Origin: Eonycteris spelaea | Lineage: Eukaryota > Chordata > Mammalia > Chiroptera > Pteropodidae | Length of the DNA stretch: 64,000 nt | Reading direction: 5' to 3' | Assembly: GCA_003508835.1 (NCBI GenBank) | Contig: PUFA01000081.1 | Location: 1,674,001-1,738,000 of the forward strand | Position numbers and translations under genes: made by a program | The notes under the pieces: generated by a model | What the model saw: only the letters and a program-made list of their open reading frames with translations | What the model was told of the DNA's origin: nothing | The model's database searches: none | In this document: piece by piece, positions 34,488-46,620 of the stretch | Layout of the letters: each line of letters opens with the position of its first letter | Position numbering within the stretch: the stretch's first letter is position 1

Positions 34488-34625
34488 CAGTCAAGAAATC
34501 TTTGCTGAGCCCTCACTATGAACAGGGCATTACCCCAGACCCTGGGGACACAGTGATAACTATGGTCCCTGCTCAGGGAACTCTCCAGACAGTGAGTCTT
34601 TGGCACAAATGATGTTATTTTTAAA
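34488..34625 (-). mobile_element. LINE-2 fragment (antisense)
   Basis: 'gctgagccctcactatgaac', 'gaccctggggacacagtgat' and 'ggtccctgctcagggaactc' follow the reverse of the L2 3' end closely. Confidence 0.75.
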
Positions 34626-35324
34626 GCTAATGAAGCATTTGATAGTTTGATTTAATAACAATGAATTTATATTGCATTTCATATAGTTGACAGTTTGAAC
34701 ATACTCAATCTCATTCAAATAATAGCTACCAGTTTACTTTAAAATCGAAGAGAAAATATTCTTCAAGATCATCTCAAATGCCAACTGCTTCTGGTTCACC
34801 AGCTGCTCTCCCCAGGTCACAGTTCAGGGCACCTTCGCACCCCTGCTCGGATCAGGTTTGTTCCTCTGTAGCCATTGGGGCATTTCTCTCAGTAGCTGAG
34901 TGCTTACTCGAAGGCACACACTGCAGCCATGCTTGGACTCCATGATTTCTCTAGTTCCTCTCAATAGCATCCTTGGTCAAGAAGGACTGGGGGGCATATT
35001 AGGCTCTGGGGAGAATGAGTCAGGTCGTTCAGAGGATGGGGGAGTACTGCCACCTGAATCTGTACTCCCTACAGAGAGGAAGCAGACGCTCGGAGGTTTA
35101 CCCACATGGTGTATGTAAGACACACATGTCATACATTAGAAGTGCTTTTTCCATGCCCTATTACTGGCTGACTGTATTTTACACATGCCACATAGGTCTA
35201 CAAACGTGCTATGCTCTGTAACCCTGTGGACAAAAAAAAAAAAAAAGAACAATGAATCAAACCTAGAGGCATACAATTTGGAAAGAGACTCCAGATACAA
35301 ATTTCAGTGTCTTTATAAATCTAG
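34626..35324. other. Unassigned sequence
   Basis: A15 run near 35231 with no SINE body upstream and no flanking duplication. Overlapping plus frames at 34900-35221 have no recognisable domain. Confidence 0.45.
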
Positions 35325-35460
35325 TAAGTAAGGCAGGGTTGATATGGTTATCCATACCTAGAGCTAAGGAAATAAGACTCAGAGGGATTAGTGGCCTGTC
35401 CAAAGTCATGCTTCTAACAAGTCACAGAGCTGAGTGAGAACTCAGGAACTCCTTGCTGGG
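35325..35460 (-). mobile_element. MIR SINE (antisense)
   Basis: 'ggttatccatacctagagct', 'aataagactcagagggatta', 'ctgtccaaagtcatgcttct', 'gtcacagagctgagtgagaa' follow reversed MIR. Confidence 0.7.
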
Positions 35461-36384
35461 CTGTTTTAGGTCTGTAGCCTGCAGCCTGGTATTGGGAGGG
35501 GCCTAGAGGCCCCCTCCTCCCCAAGGGGTACTTTTCTGTGTGTGGGAGGGGATGTTTTGTTTTGTTTTTGTTTGTTTTTCCCCTTTTGATTCTAATTAAT
35601 CACTTTTAGTCAGAACTATCAAATGTTTCATTGGCCTTTGAATGAAAGTAATGAAAAGAGAAAATACTATTTGTGCTGCAGTGTAAAAGACGTGCAATTC
35701 TTCATGTGATATGAACAATCACCAAGGCTTCAATTTCTGTCCTGATCTCATACATGCTCTCCCAGCTGTAGAGATGTGTCAACAACTTGGCTTTAAGAAT
35801 GGGAAAGCAATGAAGAGCTAAAGACAACTACAACAATGACAAAAGAGGTGCTGGAAATAATTTGTAGCCATAGAAACTTATAACAAAAGAATAAACACTG
35901 AATATAATCAAGAGCACCCAATTTTTGACCACATTTATCTGGCATCAACTAGTATTTGCCAAGCATTTGGTGGACCCCTCAGTCTCAGGTCTTCCTGCAC
36001 TACCCCATTATCTTCCTGGGTAGTGAACCCAAGCTCTCAGGAGCCCTGGGTTTCCAGGACTCCAGGGATGAAGGAAAAAACACTGCTGAGCTAGAGAACA
36101 AAATAAGGAGGCAGAGGGCACAATCTTGGGGAAGATCTCGAATCAGAAGGCACCTGGTTTAAGATCTGAAACTGGGATTCGGACTAACTGTTGAAGCTGA
36201 CTGAAAATCATTTGGAACCCAATCTCCTCAAGAATTTTTGTTGTTAGTAAGAGTATTTTCTACAGAGCACTTCCATATTTTGACAATTGGTAGAAGGTGC
36301 TTTACTGTCAATTATCTTCAAAACGTCCTCTTTGCCATGGTAGCGACCAAACGAAATCAACCAACTCTGCCATGGATTGCATAC
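35461..36384. other. Unassigned sequence
   Basis: A 'tttg'-rich tract at about 35553-35578. Otherwise nothing recognised. Confidence 0.45.
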
Positions 36385-36555
36385 ATCCAAGTCCCAGGCC
36401 CGGTGTTAAAGCTTTTACGTCTTTCCTGTCACTTAATCCTCCCAGCAAACCTACTTCATAGATACTTTTATCATCATCTTTTAGATGGGGAAACTGAGGC
36501 TTAGGAAGTTGATATAACTTGCCCAAGGTCACACAGGAAGCAAGTGTTGGAACAA
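36385..36555 (-). mobile_element. MIR SINE (antisense), well preserved core
   Basis: 'cacttaatcctcccagcaaa', 'agatggggaaactgaggctt', 'ataacttgcccaaggtcaca', 'caggaagcaagtgttgg' give one of the clearest MIR matches in the window. Confidence 0.9.
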
Positions 36556-36869
36556 TTAACTAGTTACCATCACCAATACACTCAGCATTTGAAAATAGGT
36601 GCATGTGTCCCCAGAGGCCAAGCTTTTAAACACTGCCCACTTTGGCTCCTTCTGCCACAGGAGCTTTCTACATATTGCCAGCCCACTATCTGCTCCGTCC
36701 ACCTCCCACCTCCAAAACAACCATGTGAAGAGCAGCCTCCAGTGCCCTGTATGTATGTGAGTTAGGCATGCCCAGCTTGGTCTCTGTGAGGCTGGTTTGC
36801 TCACACTCTGTTCTATAGACCTAACTTCATCTCAAAGCTGCCTATAAGGCCCTTTTGATTAATATACAT
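36556..36869. other. Unassigned sequence
   Basis: No family recognised. Both strands are open for 73-82 codons here, which is expected in locally GC-richer DNA. Confidence 0.45.
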
Positions 36870-37110
36870 TCTTCGACTGTGGACTCTAAAGCCAGATGGC
36901 TAGGGTTAAACCCTGGCTCTACCACTTATAAGCCATGTGGCCTTGGGCAACATTCTTAGCTTCACTGGACTTTTTCTCATCTCTAATATAGATATTCATT
37001 GCAAGTATATGACCCACCGTTCAGCATGCTATGAGAATTATATGAAGCTCTCCTTGTGAAGTGCTTGCAAGGGTGCCTAGCAAGAAGGAAGTTCTCCGTC
37101 ACTGTCACCT
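36870..37110 (+). mobile_element. MIR SINE, near full length
   Basis: 'gactctaaagccagatggct', 'aaaccctggctctaccactt', 'gtggccttgggcaacattct', 'gctatgagaattatatgaag', 'gtgcttgcaagggtgcctag' span the whole MIR in order. Confidence 0.85.
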
Positions 37111-38244
37111 AGACAACAGCAATGAGATTTTCTGGATAAACAGTTAGATTTCTCTTAGAATCTGAATGTTTGGCAGCAAATAAAAACAAAAATACAGAAT
37201 GATTCCAAGGGGTTGGCTCTCAGCTCCACGTCCAAGGGACCCCATTTGCCACTGGATTCAAGTTCCATTTTGAGGTCGCCCAAAAGAAAGGAGAAGTGTT
37301 GAACAGAATAAAAACTCCAACCTTTACTTTTAAACAGCTTCCCCTTCCCCGACCCCCCGACCCCCAGGGAGTTGGATGGTAACAAGGGACCTGGGTCTAA
37401 AGGCATTTTTTTGTGTGTGCCAAGATATTTCCAAGAATGACAGCACCCCCAAAGTTTGCTAGGGTAAAGTCAGTCTTCATTCTGCTGTGACTGCTCCAAG
37501 CATCATTTCACAAAAACAGAAGAGTAGAATTAAAAGTCAGAAATCAATGTAGAGAATAACATCATGAACCATAACACAGGTAAGTCAAATTCTTCTTCCT
37601 ACTACTTCCTTTCTCAGCTTTATCTACTAGACGGAAATGCATCTCTCAGCTGCTGATCCACATTCCTTTCACTTCACCTAATTAGCATTCCATGTGGATG
37701 CCTCTCACAAGGAAAATCACCCTGCAACTTCTGTCGTTTTGATTATGCTGAAGCAGCAGAGGGTTTTCAGTAACTGTCTTTGACAAGCATTACTATATCT
37801 GGTAATTACTGTTCCCTTGGGTAAGCTAGAACAAAAAAGACTTCCTTATCATCGTTGACCTTTCAACCTAAGCTGCTGTGCTTTGACCTACAACAACCAA
37901 CCAACAGGATCTGTCAGTCCCTTTTGTGGCCCCTGTCTGGACTGGTTTTCACTTAAAAGAAAAAAAAATCTACATAGTATGACTATCACCAGTCAATTCT
38001 TTTCTCATATCTTGATGTCAGTTGAATATTCCAAATTCCCTCTTAACTTAAAGAGCACCTGTGACATATTGGACCACTCTAGATAGTCCCAGATAGTTTG
38101 TCAGAAATGTCAAAAGAATAGTTTATATTTAAGACTTAGAAATTAAGTTCTTTAACTATATGATTCTATCCTTTCCCTATTTTATAAACTTTAGTCCTGG
38201 CCCCAAATAAGATTCCACAGGTATTGTTTACAATGATTCTTACA
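37111..38244. other. Unassigned; C-rich quadruplex motif and possible conserved block
   Basis: Contains the minus-strand quadruplex motif at 37341-37365. At 37620-37860 there is a non-repetitive block with homeodomain-type 'cctaattagc' and TEAD-type 'cattcca'. No repeat family recognised. Confidence 0.4.
37341..37365 (-). repeat. G-quadruplex motif on minus strand
   Basis: C-runs on the plus strand at 37341-37344, 37347-37350, 37353-37358 and 37361-37365, separated by two bases each (tt, ga, ga). The minus strand thus has four runs of at least four G. Confidence 0.9.
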
Positions 38245-38490
38245 GCAGCAGCTAATATTTAGTGAAACCTTACCGAGTGCCTAGCATAGCATAAAAGGGT
38301 TTAATTATAAGTGTCATCTGATTTTATTATCATAGAAGCCAGGTTGGTAGTTATTATAGTTGTATTATATTTTCATATCTCTATTTTAATGATGAGTAAA
38401 GTGAGATTAGATACTCAAATAACCTGCATCAAATTTTACATATGTTTGATTTGAAGCTTGATACTTACCCACTAGATTCTATCACCTTCT
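38245..38490 (-). mobile_element. MIR SINE (antisense), diverged
   Basis: 'agcagctaatatttagtgaa', 'accgagtgcctagcatagca', 'gatgagtaaagtgagattag', 'aataacctgcatcaaatttt' follow reversed MIR over most of its length. Confidence 0.65.
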
Positions 38491-40084
38491 ATGCCATTAT
38501 TTTGAGCAAGGCTCAGATTTTCTGCTTTTCAGGAAGTAAAGTTATGGTTCTGACCCATGGCATCTAGAAGAACCACATTTGTCGTTCTCAAACCTCTGTA
38601 GCACACAGTGACCTTCTCTCCTCTGACCCAGGCCTTTTTTCTGGGACTCCTTGTTTGGCAACCAGGATCACAACAGACATAATAATCCTTTTCAAATGCA
38701 GTTATGTTTTAAAAACCTGGGCTGATTCAGCTTTCTTTGATTCCAGCATCGACAATAAACTTTGTCAATGAGTTTTAGTCTCATCTCTCCATCTGAAATT
38801 TCAAAAGGCTAGAAGAGTTAGGTTTGTTGCTCTGCACCCTTCCTTTGACATGGTGGTTACCCTATAACTACCTACTAGCTGATTTGTAACCACGTTTAAC
38901 TAATACAATAACTGCAATCTTGCTCATAGGGCCAGAAGCAAAACATCTCATAAAATTCAATCCTTACTTTCTCCTGTTCTTCAAGAGCCTCTGAAGAGTC
39001 TTGACCACACTCTAAGCCAAGTCCCACCCAGAGTTAGGACTTAGCAGACTCAATAATTATTGCCCAATACTGCCTTATGTCCTATATTTTAGCCACAGGG
39101 CCAGACACCCACTCCTTTCTACATATCAAATAATAATATTTTGACAAGCATTAAGAAGAATGACTGATAATGAATCTATGAGCATCACATCCCCAATATG
39201 TTTCCACTTGACAACAATAAACACATCTGTTGGGTTATATGTTGCTGATAAATAAAATATTCAAAATGATCTAAAGACCTTATATGAGTTTATTAGTGTT
39301 GTGGCTTACATTTTTGGTAAACAACACTTTGGAGACATAAAAAGATTAATTTCCTTGAACCACGGGAAGAAAGAGAGTCAATCTGAATCACTGTACCGAG
39401 TTCCACTTGGCCCCACCAGGGCCAATTTAGAATGCATTAGGGAGGTAACTGTCTCATGTTTCAGGGTCTTCTTAGCAGCTCTTACAAAACCTCTTTTTCC
39501 TTTTAGACTTAAATTAGGAATGTACTTCAGTGCTTTTCCCTCTCAAGAAAAGCAGGATATATTTGCTTAATTGTACCTACTTCTCTACCAGGTACTGTCA
39601 CATATAAAAACTGACACCATAAAAACTAGATGACTTTGAGATTTACACTTTTCTCCCCAATAACAAGAAGCTCTATGATACTAGAAAGAAAATACCTTAG
39701 CAAGTACATTAATCTTTTGAAGTTATTTTTTTTTCTATTAAAATAAGTCCACATAGTGGGACGGACCTAAGAAAGCAATTATAAGACCTAAATTGGATTT
39801 TTTTTGCATAATCATTTGGGGTGATTTGCTGTACCTCTGGGTTCAGCAGCAATTTGCTTCTGCCTTCTTAATATGCACAGGTGACTGATAACCCACAAAT
39901 GCCAACGCAGGTGATTATGTGACTAAAATAAAACCCAAAGTTCTACATAGGTTCAACTATGCTATTTTTTTATTACAATCTTATATGTTGGGGGAAATTA
40001 TATAGCAGAAATTTTTAATAACGTGTAAATTATGCTACAGATGACTTGTGAACATAAGAAAGACAAGTCTGAGAAGTGCAAAGA
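38491..40084. other. Unassigned sequence
   Basis: About 1.6 kb with no repeat family, exon or RNA gene recognised. The 89-codon plus frame at 39301-39570 has no known domain. Confidence 0.45.
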
Positions 40085-40375
40085 AACTGAAAAAACAGTA
40101 TGAAACAGTGTTTTTCAAGTATGCACTTTCCAACTCTGATCCCTTAACACCAGTCTTGAGAGACTCTGCAGAAGGAAGTTTCATGAGATTCTGGATACGA
40201 GCCATACCACTCTCACTCAGGAAAATCAAGATTCTGAAAAGTCCTGCATTAAAGAAACTTGCTTAACTTAGCTTAACTCTGTATTTCCTAAACCTATATA
40301 CAGATGAAGCCATTTTTTTCTAGTAACATCTATTAAACCTTGTTGAACTCATGGAGCTTTGGGGAAATCCTGCAG
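40085..40375. mobile_element. hAT-Charlie-type non-autonomous fragment
   Basis: 'gcattaaagaaacttgctta' followed by 'atttcctaaacctatataca', 'gaagccattttttctagta'-like sequence, 'acatctattaaaccttgttg' and 'gagctttggggaaatcctgc' match a familiar hAT MER element. The left half (40085-40230) is less certain. No transposase frame. Confidence 0.45.
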
Positions 40376-41139
40376 TAGTGAAAAAGGGAAAACACTGGGA
40401 AATGTAACCAAGGAGAATATGAGCCAAAGCTGGCATGCTTTGCTGCATACAGCACATGCTGACAGCAGAAACACTTGGGTTTTCAATCGAGGTAAAAGAT
40501 ATTGATGTAATAATTCCTGAGAGGCAGGCAAAAAAGGCAATTTAAAAATTGGCTCCATTAAATAAAGTCTTGGTGGGTCAAGTAAAGTTCTTCTTCATAA
40601 AAGTTGAGTTGCAGGGTCAGGTTGCTTAAGTAAAAAGTAATCTTTACCATGAAAATCTGTAAAAATGCTTTTGACCTACATTTTATTTGTACAATTTAGA
40701 TAAATCCAGACAACCTGAATACTCAGCATCAGGTAATACAAAATACTAACTTCTTAGATAAACAGCAACAGGGCCATCCCTTGATAGGTGTGGGTGGATT
40801 TGAGAAGTAAACTGGGTGCCTTCATCCTCCTTTCTGAACGCTTTTCTCCTCTTCAAGCCTCGGCCCCCAAATGATTCAAGGTTCTAGCGTGAAGTGTTTC
40901 CCCTATACCACAAACCTCATAAGCCCTTCACGCCAGATGTACGGTAATCTTTAACACAAATTATTTAACACAAGTAATCCTTCTAGGGGAAAACAGAGGT
41001 GTCAATAGCAGATACTTTGTAGGGGAAGAACTTCCTCCTATGCTTGAAATCAGATCAAAGTAGCCACTGGCATCATCTACTGCCAGTAAGCAGAATCATT
41101 AGACCTGTGTTAATGGAACTTTTTTACAACTTAAAAAAC
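40376..41139. other. Unassigned sequence
   Basis: Nothing recognised. Confidence 0.5.
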
Positions 41140-41385
41140 ATTATCATCAGTAACAACAGCAGCTGCCATTTAAGGAACAGCTAATGAGCACCAAGTATTG
41201 TGCTAAGTGTTTTACATACATTATCATCTTCATTTTACCCTTGAAACCATCAATGATACGTTACTATGATACTCATTTTATTGAGGAAACAGGTTCAGAA
41301 TGTAAAACTGCTTGTGCAAAACTCTGTTGGCTAGTGTGCCAAATGGCTGGATTTGAACCCAGGACAGTATGGCTTTGCTGCTGCT
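41140..41385 (-). mobile_element. MIR SINE (antisense), near full length
   Basis: 'tgccatttaaggaacagcta', 'gtgctaagtgttttacatac', 'ttattgaggaaacaggttca', 'ggctggatttgaacccagga' give reversed MIR including the tRNA-like head. Confidence 0.85.
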
Positions 41386-41639
41386 TGGTTTGGCCTACTT
41401 GGAACAATAGTATTTCAAAAGAGCTTTGCATTATTTTAAGAGTTGCCCAATTGGTCCTGGCAAGAGGTTTCCACATCCTTGACAACTTGCATGTACAGGG
41501 CCTGTATTTGTTGAGCTATGGCTTTTAAGCCACCCCTCAGCTTTCATCGACAGATCTGCAGAACACACATGGGCTTACTGACCTGGCATCCTGCTATTCA
41601 ATCAGAAGTGACAACAATCCAGAGTTTAGTTCAGTAGGT
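41386..41639. other. Unassigned sequence
   Basis: Short gap between a MIR and an L1, with nothing recognised. Confidence 0.5.
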
Positions 41640-42905
41640 ATTTTTTAATAAACTTTCTGTCTTAGAATACTTTTATGTTTCCAGCGGAACAATCGCTAAG
41701 ATAGTTCAGAGTTCCTATATATTCCTTGCCCACTTTCCCCTACTATTATCATCTTATATTCACATGAGATATTTGCCTATGCTAAAAAACCAATACTGAT
41801 ATATTATTATTATTACCTAAAACCCATACCTTATTCAGATTTCCTTAGTTTTAACCTAATATGATTTTCCTCTTCCAACATCTCACTTAGGATATCACAT
41901 CACATTTAGTTTTTATGTCTCCTTCAGTTCTCTGATACTTTCCCTTAGACTTTCCTTGTTTTGATGACTTTGACAGTTTTGAGGTATATTGATCAGGTAT
42001 TTTGTAGAATATTCTTCAAATGGGATTTTCTCATGTTTTTCTCATGATTAGATTGGATTTTATAGGTTCTGAGGAGGACATACCATTCTTATCACATCAT
42101 ATAAAATTCCATTCTCACATCATGTGACTTATCACTGTTGATATTAACCTTCATCACCTGGCTGAGGTGGTGGTGGTCAATTTTCTCCACTGTGAAGTTA
42201 TCCCTTTTTTTCTCCCTTTCCATACTGTACTCTTAGGAAGGAACCCAATAGGCAACAAGTGGGGAGTGGGAGTTATGCTCCACCCTCCTGAGGTAGAGTA
42301 GCTACATACATTATATTGAATTCTTCTCCATAGGAGATTTGTCTACTCTCCCCCCTCCCATTTCTACATATGATGGGTATTTATACTTTGGGTTACAATC
42401 CAATGTACTTTATTTATTTTACTATTAGTTTGACCACTGGGAGCACTGTCAGTAGACTCCAGTGTCTCCATGGGAAAAAACTCAAAATTCTGTTTGTAGT
42501 GTTTGTTTTGAGGACCTGCTCAGTATTTTCTGACACTACAAATGTTCCAGGCTTATCTCATGGATTCTCTTCCCCAGTCCTAGGTTCTGTTGCTTCTCCA
42601 CGGAAGCCTGGCAAATGGTATTCGAAACCAAAATCCGGGAACATAGATACTTTTCTAAATGTTCATGAAAACCTGCTTAGTTTTATTTATACTAATAGTC
42701 AACCCATTTTTAGTTTTCTAAATAGAATCAGTTCCTTTATAATTCAGGCATATATAACCACCAAAAACAAATTGTGTGATAGTCAAACAGAAAATTTAAA
42801 TCCTCCATGCCTAATGATCCCCAGTCTCTCTCTGAGCTGAGAAAGAATCCAGATCTTTTGCTTGCAGACACTGCTCCTTGGATTAGATTGTCAAGTAGTC
42901 CACTA
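41640..42905 (-). mobile_element. LINE-1 (L1M-type) 3' UTR, long antisense segment
   Basis: The left edge 'tttttaataaactttctgtc' is the reversed L1 3' end. It continues through 'acatctcacttaggatatca', 'tctcatgattagattggatt', 'ctccctttccatactgtact', 'gggagttatgctccaccctc', 'tactttgggttacaatccaa', 'ggaagcctggcaaatggtat' in L1 3'-UTR order for about 1.1 kb. The tail from 42660 is weaker. The longest open frame of the window (156 codons, 42370-42840, +) lies on the antisense strand of this UTR and is not a gene. Confidence 0.75.
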
Positions 42906-43277
42906 TGTCCAGATTGCTTACTTTCCAAAAACCATGGGAATTTTGTCCCAAAGAACAAATACTTCTATGCTCTTTCAGAAAACAGCACAAAGAACCACAG
43001 TCCTGCTTTATCGATACTGTGACATTGATGTGTTTCCAAAGGAACAGAAGGCCACAGAGGCTGAAAAGGTAAGGCAGCCTCTTTAAAAATATGCACTCAG
43101 GACACCCCCATCAACTGTGCCCTGAGGCTCTGTGCCTTTGGATAAGCTGTTCTTGTGGTCTGCATTGCCTTTTCCAGCCCCCTGTGTGGGGCTCGCAATT
43201 GTCTAGCCAGTAGCCTCTTGCATACTGTCACAGACCGTGAATGACTTCTCTGTGGCTTCCAGCTAACAGCTCCATCT
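42906..43277. other. Unassigned sequence
   Basis: No family or exon recognised. Confidence 0.5.
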
Positions 43278-43400
43278 ATCATTCATTCATTCCACACTGT
43301 AGCAGGCTAGTCCAGGTCCTGGAACCTGGGATACAAGAGTTAATGCTAATAAACTAAGGCCCTGTTCTCACAGAGTTAATATTCCAGAAAGATAGGAAAG
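43278..43400 (-). mobile_element. LINE-2 3' end (antisense)
   Basis: 'tcattcattcattccacact' then 'ggaacctgggatacaagagt' and 'aaggccctgttctcacagag' is a reversed L2 terminus. Confidence 0.7.
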
Positions 43401-43584
43401 GAACAGAAAAATGTCAGATGGTAGCAAATGCTAAGAAAAAAAAAAGGAGAGAGGATGTGGAAGGGGATACATCTCCATGCAACTGCCTGATCAGAAGAAC
43501 CTTTTTGAACACACGCTCCTACCACTTTCCCTCTTCTTAGCCTACTTATTTGTCCTTCTGCTACTATCAGAAGATTCACTATGT

Positions 43585-43720
43585 TAAGTATAACTGTCTG
43601 TCAGTGTGTCTCCCCCAGTAGACTGACAACTCCTTGGAAGCAGGGATGGGTTAGGTTTATCTTGTCAGTACAGCATTTTGCAGAGAGCCAGCACCCAGTG
43701 AGATCAGTCGAACTCCGAAG
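43585..43720 (+). mobile_element. LINE-2 3' end
   Basis: 'gtagactgacaactccttgg' then 'aagcagggatgggttaggtt' and 'gcagagagccagcacccagt' is a sense L2 end, facing the antisense L2 at 43278. Confidence 0.6.
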
Positions 43721-44104
43721 CAATTGACTGGCATGAGATTCTGCAAACAATAGGGGCATGGATTGTGACTTGGCTTTGTACCCTAATTACAGAGCATAAA
43801 GCATGGTTCTTGAACTATCATAAATCAAAATGTCTATGTTTTCTATATCTGAATTTCAAGCACTAAGCTATTGAATATCATGAAATTTAATATTAGGATT
43901 TTTCCTTGTTACAAAGAGCCACACAAGGAAAAATGCAAATAGCTGGTGTGAAAGGAACATACCTTGAAAGCATGGTGGGGTGGAGAAATATGTTCATTAT
44001 GGGGGTGGTGTCAGAGATTGGCTGAATAGAAAATACCTAAAAAGGAAGTTCTTTTGGTCAAAGCAAAGGGAAAAAGTTCTCATGCAATTCATCACTTGTG
44101 ACAC
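43721..44104. other. Unassigned sequence
   Basis: Nothing recognised. Confidence 0.5.
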
Positions 44105-44225
44105 ATTTCCTTTTCAGCTTAAAAACCCACCTCATAGTATTACTACGAAAATTCAGAAAGATTATGTGCATAAGAGTCTTAGCCTAGGACCAGCTCCTAG
44201 TAATCCTACAATAAGTGGTACTGAT
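44105..44225 (+). mobile_element. MIR-like 3' part
   Basis: 'cacctcatagtattactacg' followed by 'gtcttagcctaggaccagct' and 'cctagtaatcctacaataag' resembles the MIR 3' half. Confidence 0.5.
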
Positions 44226-44234
44226 ATGTGAACA

Positions 44235-44470
44235 GCAACAGTTAACATACTCTCATACATACTACCTACCACTCAACTCACTAAACCCTTATGGGCACTA
44301 ACTCATTTAATGTTCCCAGTAACCTGACAAACCAGGGGCTATCATCACCTCTCTGTAGCTGAAAACCCCAAGCTCCAAGAGCTTTAGTAACTTTTCCAAG
44401 AGCATGAAGCCAGCAAATGGTTAATCCAAGACTGGAACCATAAACATGTTTGACTCTGTAACTAAGCAAT
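44235..44470 (-). mobile_element. MIR SINE (antisense)
   Basis: 'cactaactcatttaatgttc', 'ccagtaacctgacaaaccag', 'aagagctttagtaacttttc', 'agcatgaagccagcaaatgg', 'gactggaaccataaac' follow reversed MIR. It abuts the sense MIR piece at 44105. Confidence 0.65.
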
Positions 44471-44904
44471 TCATATCAGACAGACACACCTGTGCATCAT
44501 ACATATATGGTATACACACATACATATATGTGTTGATACAGCTGATGCCACCCTTTCCATGGCACAAAGAAGGTCATTCCCATGAAACATGTCTGTGCTT
44601 GTACGAGGCAGTGTACTCAAGAGTTGGGGCTGAGCCAAGCCAAGCCACATGAGAACAAGCAACCCCAGGAGTACCAAGGACAAGGAGTCACATCCCGTGT
44701 AACGGCTTGGGCACTGCTACCTGAGTTCTTGTGAAAACCCCTCCCAGCCCATCCCAGGACCACCCCATGCAGCTGACTGACATTAGGCAGCTGCCTGTCT
44801 CCCTGCAATAGAATATAACAAATATTCTCTACAACTCTGAAACCTATAACCTTGGCCTTGACAAAACCACGTACTACTAACTATACTGCCTGTGCAAAAC
44901 ATTC
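44471..44904. other. Unassigned sequence
   Basis: Contains a short degenerate CA/TA patch (about 44510-44535). Otherwise nothing recognised. Confidence 0.5.
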
Positions 44905-45030
44905 ATTCTTTCATTCAACAAATTCATGGAACCACTAGTACATGCCAGGTACTTTATTATATACACTAGAAATATATAAGTAAATCTAGACAAAAATTCC
45001 TTTCAGCTTCAAGACAGCATTATGGCAGAT
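44905..45030 (-). mobile_element. LINE-2 3' end (antisense)
   Basis: 'tctttcattcaacaaattca' then 'agtacatgccaggtacttta' and 'gacaaaaattcctttcagct' is a reversed L2 terminus. Confidence 0.65.
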
Positions 45031-46232
45031 CTAAAAACATTCTTACACCACAACTACACATTAGTTACATGTATATGTGAGCAAAAGGCTCACATATACA
45101 AGACTGGCCTGATTTTCTAACAGATGCTCACAGAGTATTTGATGAATCAACCAATATATTAAAAAATATACTGCTTTAGATTTTTCAAGGAACTCTAACA
45201 ATCATCACCTCTAAGGGCTCCTTACATTTACCCTGAGAGGTAGAAACAGATGGCGAATCTTTGGTTGTAAATGATTAGCTGTCAGAGTAAGAACCAGAAG
45301 GTAGGCTTTCTAACTCCTGCTTAAGAACTTCTACTCAAGCAAGGTAAAGCATTTCAGATTTCAACAAACGGAGACTTTTATAAATGCCCATATATTTGGC
45401 AGCTATGACATTTGAGCCACCCATTTCCTAGATGCCCAAGCCCCCAACCACTGTGCTTCCCCCTTTTTGTCTCAATGTGATGGTACTCTAGAGACAACAC
45501 TGAAACCACTGATTACTGAGCCCTGGCTTATATGTTGGCAGAGTGGATATTTTTTGTAAACCATAGGCTGTGGCCAACACGTTCAAGCAGAACCTAGAAA
45601 TGGAGTCTATCCAAGTCACCATGTGTCCCCTCACAATCTATCATGTTTACCAGAGCTGGATATCTTTTGGCAACGGATTCAATTTATGCAACTAAAAAGA
45701 AGCTTGGAAATTTTAGATCATTTAATTAATCTTTATGTATACTGTCTTATTAAGTAGCAAAGAAAATGTTTACAACTCAATTGAATGAATTAGCATTTAT
45801 AATTCTTCCTTTTGCAAAGAAATTTATCTAGATCTATATAAAATATTGTCAAAATAAAAATGTCAAATCTAGATTCTTTGGCAAGATAGAGGACTTTTAT
45901 AAGATATTGAAGGTGACACATGGCCTGAATAATCTCTCATACGAATTTATTACATTTTTTGAGCTGTAAATATAACATATTTAATGAAGCTAAACATTTG
46001 CAACCTGTCTCCTACATAGTCCAGCAGTTTGTCTTTAGACTCTTCTATGTCAAACTGTGGCTCAGAAACAATTTACATGCTAAATTAGCTTTTCATTCAT
46101 AGATCATAGGATATATATGATTACGCCTTTTCAGAAAGTAATGACCTTTATAATTTATCAATTTAGAAATGTATTGACTTAGATAATTCTTATGAGATTT
46201 GGAAAACATTTTCATAAATATCAAATATTAGT
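45031..46232. other. Unassigned sequence, one weak MIR-like patch
   Basis: 45190-45345 loosely resembles reversed MIR ('ttaccctgagaggtagaaac', 'gtcagagtaagaaccagaag'). The rest is AT-rich and unassigned. Confidence 0.4.
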
Positions 46233-46620
46233 AAGGTTAGTCAGTTTAGGCTGCTATAACAAAATCCACCATAAAGTGGGCTGCTTAAACAAGAGATATT
46301 TATTTCCCAGAAATCTGGAGGCTGGGGAATCTAAGATCAGAGTGCCAGCATACGCAGTGTCTGGTAAGAGCTTTCTTCCTAGTTTTCAGATGGCCTTCCT
46401 CTTGCTGTATCCTTGCTGGGGGGCGGGGGGCAGTGCGGGGGAATAGCACACCACTGTGATCTCTTTTTATAAGTCCATCATGAGGACTCCACCTTCGTGA
46501 CTTCATCTAAACCTAATTACTTCCCAAAGGCCCCATCTCCAAATGCTACCACATTGAGCGTTAGGACTTTGACATATGAATTTGCGGGGGGACACAAACA
46601 TTCAGCCCACAGCATTCAGG
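46233..46620 (-). mobile_element. ERVL-MaLR LTR (MST/MLT1-type), antisense
   Basis: 'gtttaggctgctataacaaa', 'gtgggctgcttaaacaagag', 'gaaatctggaggctggggaa', 'gatggccttcctcttgctgt', 'cctaattacttcccaaaggc', 'tttgacatatgaatttgcgg' run as a reversed MaLR LTR. A G-rich patch (runs at 46418-46423, 46425-46430, 46437-46441) replaces a usually purine-rich segment. Confidence 0.8.

Noticed and set aside
42370..42840. Longest open frame, 156 codons on the plus strand
   Set aside because: It lies on the antisense strand of an L1 3' UTR, has no domain I recognise and no promoter or splice context.
44510..44535. Short palindromic acacata/tatgtgt patch
   Set aside because: Expected from degenerate CA/TA microsatellite sequence.
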